A program made the translations under genes and the position numbers. The notes beneath the pieces are model-generated. The model saw nothing but the letters and a program-made list of their open reading frames with translations. It was not told the origin of the DNA and searched no databases. 7,135 bases of DNA, taken from NCBI GenBank assembly GCA_020631315.1, contig JAHDHM010000024.1, positions 10,967-18,101 on the forward strand. Direction: 5' to 3'. Position 1 is the stretch's first letter, and every line of letters begins with the position of its first letter. This document shows positions 1 through 5,492 of this stretch, piece after piece. This stretch comes from Acidimicrobiales bacterium. Its GTDB lineage: Bacteria; Actinomycetota; Acidimicrobiia; Acidimicrobiales; Poriferisodaliceae.

Positions 1-45
1 CTGTCGCGTTCAAGGGCCGGTGGCCTGAAGGTCGGTGTGCTCAGC

Positions 46-1464
46 TCAGAGCAGGGCGCCCGGCACGAACTGTGCTGCAGCAGGATCTGACGCGACGACC
101 GCCTCGACACGAGCGACGACCCGAGCGACCTGCTCGACGGCCAGTCCGGTGAACTCGATGGGTGAGCCCATCAGCTCGTCGATGTCGGATCGATCGAGCG
201 GAAAGCGTTCGTCGTCGGCGAGTGCATCGAACAGCGCATTGTCGCCATCGCTGTCGTTGCGCAGTGCCATCGCCGCAGCGATCGCATGCTCCTTGATGAC
301 CTCATGGGTCGCCTCACGACCTGCGCCACGTTGCACCGCAGCGACCAGCAACTTCGTGGTCGCCAGGAACGGGAGATATCGATCGATCTCACGGTCGATC
401 ACCGCCGGATAGGCACCGAATTCGTCGAGCACCGTCATCGCGGTGACGAGCGCACCATCGAGAGCGAAGCTCGCATCAGGTAGCACGACACGGCGCACGA
501 CCGAGCAGCTGACATCGCCTTCGTTCCACTGGTCACCTGCGAGGCCCGACGCCATGGTCAGGTGCCCGCGGAGGATGGTCATGAAGCCGCTGATGCGCTC
601 GGTCGAGCGGGTGTTCATCTTGTGCGGCATGGCACTCGAACCGACCTGGCCTTCCTGGAAGCCCTCGGTCACGGCATCGAGGCCGGCCATCAGACGAACC
701 AGCAGCGCCAGATCGGACAGCGCAGCGCCGATCTGCACGTAGGCGCTGACCACATCGAGATCGAGGGCCCGGGGGTAGACCTGCCCGACGCTGTCGAGCA
801 CCCGTTCGAAGCCGAGTTCACGGGCCACCGACGCCTCGATGGCCATGGCGGCCTCAGCGCCGCCCATCAGCTCGAGTTGATCGAGCTGTGTGCCGACCGG
901 GCCCTTGATGCCGCGCAGCGGATAGCGCCCCCGGAGGTCGTCGAGTCGTTCCAGCGCCAGGAGCAGGCCCTCGGCGACCGTCGCGAAGCGCTTGCCCAGG
1001 GTCGTGGCCTGTGCCGGCACGTTGTGGGTGCGGCCGGTCACGACGAGGGCGTCGAACTCGGCGGCACGGCGACCGAGCCTCGCGAGGACGGCGATGACCC
1101 GCTGGCGGATGAGGTCCATCGAGCGGGCCATCTGGAGCTGCTCGACGTTCTCGGTGAGGTCGCGGCTGGTGAGCCCCTTGTGGACGTGCTCGTGGCCGGC
1201 GAGAGCACAGAACTCCTCGATCCGGGCCTTCACGTCGTGGCGGGTGATGCGCTCCCGCTCGCGGATCGAGTCGAGGTCGACCTGGTCGACGACCGCTCGA
1301 TGATCGGCGATCACCTGCTCGTCCAGCTCGAGGCCGGCGTCGCGCTGGGCGACCATGACCGCGATCCAGAACTGTCGCTCGAGCACCACCTTGGCCTCGG
1401 CCGACCAGACCTCGATCATCTCGGCGCTGGCGTACCGATCGGCGAGCACGTTGCGCACGACCAT
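46..1464 (-). CDS. purB: Adenylosuccinate lyase (PurB)
   Basis: This enzyme cleaves fumarate from two substrates in cytosolic purine synthesis: SAICAR to AICAR in the IMP pathway, and adenylosuccinate to AMP. The 472-residue product is full length and aligns from memory end to end with the mycobacterial type of PurB (shared N-terminal NVLA.RYASAEM and C-terminal PGA(I/L)L). Visible motifs are RHDVKAR near residues 75-81, TSRDLTEN at 99-106, TGRTHN at 143-148 with the probable catalytic His147, and the fumarase/aspartase superfamily signature loop GSSAMPHKMN at 275-284 carrying the catalytic serine. The ATG start is backed by GGGAG at 1472-1476, 7 nt upstream and inside the end of purA. The purA stop lies only 1 nt before this start, so the two are almost certainly co-transcribed and translationally coupled. 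No truncation or missing key residue is seen. Confidence 0.97.
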   Translation of the reverse strand: MVVRNVLADRYASAEMIEVWSAEAKVVLERQFWIAVMVAQRDAGLELDEQVIADHRAVVDQVDLDSIRERERITRHDVKARIEEFCALAGHEHVHKGLTSRDLTENVEQLQMARSMDLIRQRVIAVLARLGRRAAEFDALVVTGRTHNVPAQATTLGKRFATVAEGLLLALERLDDLRGRYPLRGIKGPVGTQLDQLELMGGAEAAMAIEASVARELGFERVLDSVGQVYPRALDLDVVSAYVQIGAALSDLALLVRLMAGLDAVTEGFQEGQVGSSAMPHKMNTRSTERISGFMTILRGHLTMASGLAGDQWNEGDVSCSVVRRVVLPDASFALDGALVTAMTVLDEFGAYPAVIDREIDRYLPFLATTKLLVAAVQRGAGREATHEVIKEHAIAAAMALRNDSDGDNALFDALADDERFPLDRSDIDELMGSPIEFTGLAVEQVARVVARVEAVVASDPAAAQFVPGALL

Positions 1465-1465
1465 C

Positions 1466-2746
1466 TCAGGACTCCCGGATCAGGTACTGCTCACGGCCCG
1501 GGCCGACGCACACGAGACGAATCGGGATGCCCAGCTGACCTTCGAGGAACTCGATGTAGCGCACCGCGTTCTCGGGCAGGTCGCCGACTTCGCGGACCTG
1601 GGAGAGGTCGGTCTGCCAGCCGGGCAGCTCGACGTAGATCGGGGTGGCCCGCTCCAGATCGGCGAAACGATCCGGCAGGTGGCGGTACTCGGTGCCGTCG
1701 ACGTCGTAGGCGACGCAGACCTTGATGGTCTCGAGCGAGTCGAGGATGTCGAGCTTCGTCAGGGCGATCTCGGTGCAGCCGTTCACACGGACGGCCTGAC
1801 GGCCCATCACGCAGTCGAACCAGCCCGGGCGGCGACGGCGGCCCGTGTTGACCCCGTACTCGCGGCCGACCTCGACGAGCATCTCACCCACCTCGTCGAA
1901 GAGTTCGGTGAGGAACGGGCCGCTGCCGACGCGGGTGACGTAGGCCTTGGTGATGCCGATGATCCGGTCGAACACGCCCGGACCGACACCGGCCCCGACA
2001 CTGGCGAAACCGGCGGTCGGGTTCGACGAGGTGACGAACGGGTAGGTGCCGTGGTCGACATCGAGGAACGTCGCCTGGGCGCCCTCGAACAGGATGCGTT
2101 CGCCTCGATCGAGTGCGTCGTGGACGAGCGTGACGGTGTCCGCGACGTAGGGCAGGACCTTCGGCGCGAGCTCGTTCAGGAAGTGGTCGGCGACCTCGTC
2201 GGGATCGAACCCCTCGTGACCGTGCACGTCCCGCAGGATCGGGTTCTTGTCGAGCAGGGCCGCGGCGACCATCTCGCGGAACCGCTCGGGCTCGGCCAGG
2301 TGCTCCATCCGGACGCCGAGACGCGACGCCTTGTCGGCATAGGCCGGGCCGATGCCCCGCTTGGTGGTGCCCAGCTTGGCGTCACCGAGGCGAGCCTCGG
2401 TGAGCTCGTCGAGCGCCTGGTGATACGGCATCACGAGATGGCAGTGCGACGAGACCTTGAGACGGCTGCAGTCGACGCCCTTCTGCTCGAGCTTGTCGAT
2501 CTCGGCGAGCATCACCGTCGGGTCGACCACGACACCGTTCGCGATGACCGGCGTCACGAAGTCGTAGAGGATGCCGCTCGGGATGAGCTGCAGCGCGAAG
2601 GTCTCACCATCGACCACGAGCGTGTGGCCTGCGTTGTGTCCGCCTTGATAGCGGACGACCATCGTTGCTTCCTTGGCGACGACATCGACCACACGGCCTT
2701 TGCCTTCATCGCCCCATTGAGTGCCAACGGCAATGGATGCGGGCAC
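1466..2746 (-). CDS. purA: Adenylosuccinate synthetase (PurA)
   Basis: PurA catalyses the GTP-dependent joining of IMP and aspartate to give adenylosuccinate, the first committed step to AMP, in the cytosol. I place the start at the GTG ending at 2746, giving 426 residues beginning M-P-A, as is common in the family. GGGAG at 2752-2756 sits 5 nt upstream of it. A TTG four codons further up (2758) is open but overlaps that Shine-Dalgarno and has no better one. Motifs with the GTG start: the P-loop-like QWGDEGKG at 10-17 with catalytic Asp13, GGHNAGH at 35-41 with catalytic His41, the IMP-binding GTTKRGIGPAY at 126-136, GRRRRPGWFD at 302-311, the guanine-recognition TKLD at 330-333 and VGPGREQ at 414-420. 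The length matches the usual size of about 430. It leads the purA-purB pair, and an inverted repeat just upstream may influence its expression. Confidence 0.97.
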   Translation of the reverse strand: MPASIAVGTQWGDEGKGRVVDVVAKEATMVVRYQGGHNAGHTLVVDGETFALQLIPSGILYDFVTPVIANGVVVDPTVMLAEIDKLEQKGVDCSRLKVSSHCHLVMPYHQALDELTEARLGDAKLGTTKRGIGPAYADKASRLGVRMEHLAEPERFREMVAAALLDKNPILRDVHGHEGFDPDEVADHFLNELAPKVLPYVADTVTLVHDALDRGERILFEGAQATFLDVDHGTYPFVTSSNPTAGFASVGAGVGPGVFDRIIGITKAYVTRVGSGPFLTELFDEVGEMLVEVGREYGVNTGRRRRPGWFDCVMGRQAVRVNGCTEIALTKLDILDSLETIKVCVAYDVDGTEYRHLPDRFADLERATPIYVELPGWQTDLSQVREVGDLPENAVRYIEFLEGQLGIPIRLVCVGPGREQYLIRES

Positions 2747-2751
2747 TGGTG

Positions 2752-2756
2752 CTCCC
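2752..2756 (-). promoter_or_regulatory. Shine-Dalgarno of purA, decides the GTG start
   Basis: On the minus strand GGGAG lies 5 nt before the GTG at 2746. It overlaps the last base of the alternative TTG codon at 2758-2756, so initiation at that TTG is unlikely. Confidence 0.7.
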
Positions 2757-2778
2757 AACGTCGATCAGTGCGACGTTG
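2756..2778. repeat. 8-bp perfect inverted repeat at the purA leader
   Basis: CAACGTCG (2756-2763) and CGACGTTG (2771-2778) are perfect inverse complements around a 7-nt spacer. The right arm also runs into a 10-bp palindrome, GTTGCGCAAC, at 2775-2784. In the purA transcript the hairpin would end on the first G of the Shine-Dalgarno. It could be a leader hairpin that affects ribosome access, or an operator for a dimeric repressor in the 81-bp divergent region. Neither role is shown by sequence alone, and I recognise no named regulator box. Confidence 0.5.
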
Positions 2779-2827
2779 CGCAACTCTATCCACGGGGTGA
2801 CCCGCCGTCGGACGAAATGCTCAAGGC

Positions 2828-3076
2828 ATGAGGGTTTCCGATCCGAAACAGTCACTCGTGCGTGTGACAACGACAAAGGCAAAGCGACGCCGCAGTCGGG
2901 CGTTTCTGGCCGGAGCCTGCTGTCTCGCCGTCGTCGGCGGTGCAGTACAGCTACCCGGTCAGGACCCCGCAGCGGCTGGTGCAACAGAACAAGAACCCGA
3001 ACCGATCATCGCGATCGAGGGACTCATCCACGACGAACCCGTCGTCATCGACAGCAAGGTGACCATCGAGCCGTGA
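2828..3076 (+). CDS. Small probable exported peptide, unknown function
   Basis: I do not recognise this 82-residue protein. A basic stretch, KAKRRRSR (17-24), is followed by a hydrophobic run at residues 25-40, then a Pro/Ala-rich segment ending A-G-A at 50-52. This resembles a signal peptide with an A-x-A cleavage site, leaving an acidic mature peptide of about 30 residues. Two cysteines (31, 32) lie in the hydrophobic run but lack a canonical lipobox, so a membrane anchor is an alternative. By my count 29 of 82 codons end in A or T, less biased than the neighbours. The start is uncertain: AAGG is only 1 nt from the ATG, and GTG codons at 2858 and 2864 are also in frame. It diverges from purA and precedes a strong hairpin 5 nt after its stop, which favours a real gene. 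It could still be a chance ORF. Confidence 0.5.
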   Translation: MRVSDPKQSLVRVTTTKAKRRRSRAFLAGACCLAVVGGAVQLPGQDPAAAGATEQEPEPIIAIEGLIHDEPVVIDSKVTIEP

Positions 3077-3081
3077 CACCC

Positions 3082-3106
3082 ACCGGTCACGACTGACGTG
3101 ACCGGT
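3082..3106 (+). terminator. Perfect 10-bp stem hairpin, probable terminator
   Basis: ACCGGTCACG (3082-3091), a 5-nt loop ACTGA (3092-3096) and CGTGACCGGT (3097-3106) make a perfect stem. It begins 5 nt after the TGA of the small peptide gene and ends 23 nt before the HD gene start. There is no U-tract after it, which is not unusual for terminators of high-GC actinobacteria. Because the sequence is symmetric it could instead be an operator or a leader structure for the HD gene. Confidence 0.55.
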
Positions 3107-3129
3107 CCAGGACGTGCGATGCTCGGGCC

Positions 3130-3726
3130 ATGACGGCCCGGGTCCGCTCCGCCCAGATCCTCGACGCCCGCGGCCTCGCCGACGTGCGTCGCGATCTCGA
3201 AGCGCGTTGGGCCGAGCCCCATCGCCGCTATCACGACCTCGAACACCTCGACGAGATGCTCGGTCACCTCGACCGGTTCGACGCGTCCGACGACCTCGTG
3301 TGCCTGCTGGCCACGTGGTTCCACGACGCCATCCTCGACCCGGCTCGCAGCGACAACGAGGAGCGCAGTGCGCTGCTCGCGATCGAGCAGCTGTCCGCTG
3401 TCGGCTGGGCGATCGACGAGATCGATGAGGTCGCGGCGATCGTCCGTGCGACCCGCACACACGACGCCAGCGCGGTCGGCCGTGAGGCGGTCGTGCTCGA
3501 CGCGGACATGGCCATTCTGGGCGCCGAGCCGGAACGCTACGCCCGCTATCTGGTCGACGTCCGACACGAGTACGCCCACGTCGACGACGAGGCGTTCGCC
3601 AAGGGCCGGCGCGCCTTCGTCGAAGAACTGCTCGGCCGGCCGCGACTGTTCGCGACCGGCCGAGGTGTCGAGCTGTGGGAGAGCGCAGCTCGACGGAACC
3701 TGATGTCCGAACTCAGCCGACCCTGA
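3130..3726 (+). CDS. HD-superfamily metal-dependent phosphohydrolase
   Basis: A 198-residue cytosolic protein of the predicted HD phosphohydrolase family COG4339. Family features in order: EPHRRYHDLEH at 29-39 (His35, His39), the HD doublet in WFHDAILD at 63-70 (His65-Asp66), DNEERSA at 75-81, RATRTHD at 106-112 (His111), LDADMAILG at 123-131 (Asp124, Asp126), RHEYAHVDD at 145-153 and RPRLF at 170-174. The His/Asp set is what is expected to hold one or two divalent metals. The substrate is not known for this family, so no specific reaction is claimed. No good Shine-Dalgarno precedes the ATG; the start is chosen because the first family motif follows at the usual distance. The gene sits after the small peptide gene, separated by a hairpin. 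Its last 14 bp overlap the 3' end of the convergent BON-OmpA gene. Confidence 0.9.
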   Translation: MTARVRSAQILDARGLADVRRDLEARWAEPHRRYHDLEHLDEMLGHLDRFDASDDLVCLLATWFHDAILDPARSDNEERSALLAIEQLSAVGWAIDEIDEVAAIVRATRTHDASAVGREAVVLDADMAILGAEPERYARYLVDVRHEYAHVDDEAFAKGRRAFVEELLGRPRLFATGRGVELWESAARRNLMSELSRP

Positions 3727-5344
3727 ACTCGATGCGGCGGTTGGCCGCACGGCCCTCGGGCGTTTCGTTCGACTCAAGCGGGCGGGTCTCGCCGTAGCCG
3801 ATGACCGTCAGTCGATCAGCGTCGACGCCGTTGGCGACGAGGTAGTCGGCGACGGCCTGGGCCCTGGCCTGGCTGAGCACCTGGTTGGCGGCGTCGTCAC
3901 CCTGATCGTCGGTGTGGCCTTCGATGGTGACGTCGCCGTCCTGCGACGCGGTCAGCAGTTCGACTGCCCGGTCCAGGACCACGATGCTCTCGGCCTGGAT
4001 GACATCGCTGCTGGTCCCGAAGTTGATGGGCTCCAGACCGAACAGTTCATTGAGGTCGACCTCGAGCTGCGAGGCCTCGACGGTCAGGTCGTCGGTGACC
4101 GAGCCGATGCCACGGATGCCCGAGATCGTGTCGATGACCGATGCCCGACGGGCCTCGCTCACGACGGTGCCCGACACCGTGACGTCACGCCCGACCTGGG
4201 TCAGTTCGACCTGGTCGAGCGAGGAGAACTGGAGTGCTCCGAGGGCCGAACTCAGGGTGTTCATGCGGTCGTCGACCGCCGTGATACCGGGGAGCGAGGC
4301 CGCTGCGCCGACGATGTCGTCGCGGGTCGGTTCGTCGGCCACGACACCCTCGAGCACGATGGTCGATCCGTCGACGGTGGCCGAGAGGTCGTCGCCGTCG
4401 ACGCCGGCGAGGATCTCACCGGCCAGACGGAGATCGCCGGTGACGGTGCCCACACCGGGCACCGCTTCCACGGCTGCGAATGTGGCGTCCCGATCGGCCG
4501 CGCTCATCACCGTGCCGGAAAGGTCCGCGTCGTAGCCGTTCAGCGAGGCCGTGACCGCAGAGCCCCCGGTGGCCGCAGCCGTCACCACCTCGGGTTCGAG
4601 GATGCGGAGCTGGTCGTCCACGGAACCGACGCCGGGAATCGCTTCGAGCTGGCCGAGCAGACCCGCTGCGTCCACCGAGGTGGGCACGTCGCCGGTCGCG
4701 GTGACCGTCCGTCCGTTGACGCCCGTGGCGACCTGCAGTCCGGAGTCGGTGGCGATGGCCGAGGCGGCACTGTCGAGGATGGTCAGCTGATCGTCGACGT
4801 CGTCGACACCGTCGACACTGGCAGCGGCGTCGACGACCCGGTCACGTTCAGCCTGATCGGCGACGGCACCTTCGACCACGGCGTCGTAGCCGCTCATCGA
4901 CGTGGACACGTCACCTGCGACCGCGCCCACCGCCGCGACGACCTCGGGCTCGAGCACACGAAGCCGGTCGGTGACGCCGTCCGCTCCGTCGACGGTGAAG
5001 GCCGAGGCGACGAGTGCGGCACGGTCGGTCTCGATCGGCACGTCACCCTCGAGCACCACGACCGATCCGTCGAGATCGACGTCGACGTCGAGATCACGGC
5101 TGTCGGCGAGGTCGAGCACCGGATCGATGTCGACGTCGGACGAGCTGACCGCCACGGACGACACGGCACCTTCCGCCGCCTCGACCTGCTCATCGCCGCC
5201 GAACAGCGTGTTCCAGATCGTCCAGCCACCGACACCGAGGACGCCGAACAACATGATCGCTGCCACGACCACGCCGGCGATGGCGATCTGGTCGTCGTCG
5301 TCGACGCTCCATTCGGGGATGAGTGCGTTCTCGGTCGATGCCAT
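3713..5344 (-). CDS. Membrane-anchored BON-repeat and OmpA-domain protein (ArfA/OmpATb-like)
   Basis: This 543-residue cell-envelope protein has a short acidic cytoplasmic N-terminus (1-18), one membrane helix (about 20-47), six BON-like repeats (about 87-425) and a C-terminal OmpA domain (about 437-543). The OmpA part shows GHTDD (476-480), the SxxRAxxVxxYL helix (491-502) and NRRIEF (535-540), the residues expected to bind peptidoglycan. The architecture recalls mycobacterial ArfA/OmpATb (about 326 residues), but the BON section is much longer. The likely role is envelope anchoring or stabilisation; a pore or ammonia-related role as proposed for ArfA is not shown. The ATG at 5344 is chosen because GGAG (5352-5355) lies 7 nt upstream and the sequence then begins directly before the membrane helix; the frame stays open to 5512 but that extension would overlap clpB. 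Repeats 1-2 and 3-4 look like a duplicated block. Confidence 0.9.
   Translation of the reverse strand: MASTENALIPEWSVDDDDQIAIAGVVVAAIMLFGVLGVGGWTIWNTLFGGDEQVEAAEGAVSSVAVSSSDVDIDPVLDLADSRDLDVDVDLDGSVVVLEGDVPIETDRAALVASAFTVDGADGVTDRLRVLEPEVVAAVGAVAGDVSTSMSGYDAVVEGAVADQAERDRVVDAAASVDGVDDVDDQLTILDSAASAIATDSGLQVATGVNGRTVTATGDVPTSVDAAGLLGQLEAIPGVGSVDDQLRILEPEVVTAAATGGSAVTASLNGYDADLSGTVMSAADRDATFAAVEAVPGVGTVTGDLRLAGEILAGVDGDDLSATVDGSTIVLEGVVADEPTRDDIVGAAASLPGITAVDDRMNTLSSALGALQFSSLDQVELTQVGRDVTVSGTVVSEARRASVIDTISGIRGIGSVTDDLTVEASQLEVDLNELFGLEPINFGTSSDVIQAESIVVLDRAVELLTASQDGDVTIEGHTDDQGDDAANQVLSQARAQAVADYLVANGVDADRLTVIGYGETRPLESNETPEGRAANRRIEFRVG
4070..5086 (-). repeat. Six BON-like repeats of about 59 residues
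   Basis: The core motif, of the form (L/V/A)-x-G-x-V, begins at residues 98, 157, 216, 275, 331 and 391, giving steps of 59, 59, 59, 56 and 60. Each unit has a beta stretch, a helix rich in D/A/R, and an ending like PGVGxVDDxL. BON domains are associated with membrane or phospholipid contact and with oligomerisation in known families. The repeat borders are by eye. Confidence 0.75.
4421..5062 (-). repeat. Internal duplication of a two-BON block, 354-bp offset
   Basis: Residues about 95-190 and 213-308 align without a gap at an offset of 118 residues. Anchor matches: GDVP at 100 and 218, LEPEV at 131 and 249, GYD at 152 and 270, and (D/G)DQL- or GDL-like endings near 185 and 303. In the DNA the ACCTCGGG runs at 4587 and 4941 are 354 bp apart. 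This points to duplication of a pair of repeats rather than of single repeats. Confidence 0.7.
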
Positions 5345-5351
5345 GGGTGCG

Positions 5352-5355
5352 CTCC
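5352..5355 (-). promoter_or_regulatory. Shine-Dalgarno of the BON-OmpA gene
   Basis: GGAG (extended ACGGAG) on the minus strand, 7 nt before the ATG at 5344. The rest of the 148-bp gap to clpB (5345-5492) shows only a weak 5-bp hairpin near 5464 and no promoter or terminator I can support. Confidence 0.65.
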
Positions 5356-5492
5356 GTTCGCGACATGAGGCCGCGCTGAGGTGTCGTGTGTCCTGTGTGG
5401 ACGTTCCAGACACCGCGGAAGTCGCGAAGAAGTCCGCACGGGCGCGTACTCCAGGGGCGGCATGCACCTGCCGTGGTGCCGGTTGCGAACGG

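Noticed and set aside
14..53. Small hairpins downstream of purB (GGCC-GGT-GGCC at 15-25; TGCTC / GAGCA at 38-53) as a terminator
   Set aside because: The stems are only 4-5 bp, one overlaps the stop codon, no U-tract is present, and the window ends before more can be seen.
562..2800. Long plus-strand open frames opposite purB and purA (387 and 481 codons)
   Set aside because: They mirror two clearly conserved genes and show no recognisable domain; long antisense frames are expected at this GC content.
2747..2827. A sigma70-like -10 (TAGAGT, minus strand, near 2784-2789) for purA
   Set aside because: It matches four of six consensus bases and no -35 lies at a suitable distance, so I cannot call a promoter.
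3733..3749. 6-bp hairpin (TGCGGC / GCCGCA) just after the HD gene stop as a terminator
   Set aside because: It encodes conserved NRR residues of the OmpA domain, has no U-tract, and 6-bp GC stems are frequent by chance in this sequence.
2959..3777. 272-codon minus-strand open frame opposite the HD gene
   Set aside because: It is a codon-register shadow of a well-conserved HD protein and has no family motif or good ribosome binding site.
3914..5368. 484-codon plus-strand open frame opposite the BON-OmpA gene
   Set aside because: It is in exact codon register with the real gene. GTC (Val) and GAC (Asp) are reverse complements, so a Val/Asp-rich protein automatically gives a stop-free Asp/Val-rich shadow.
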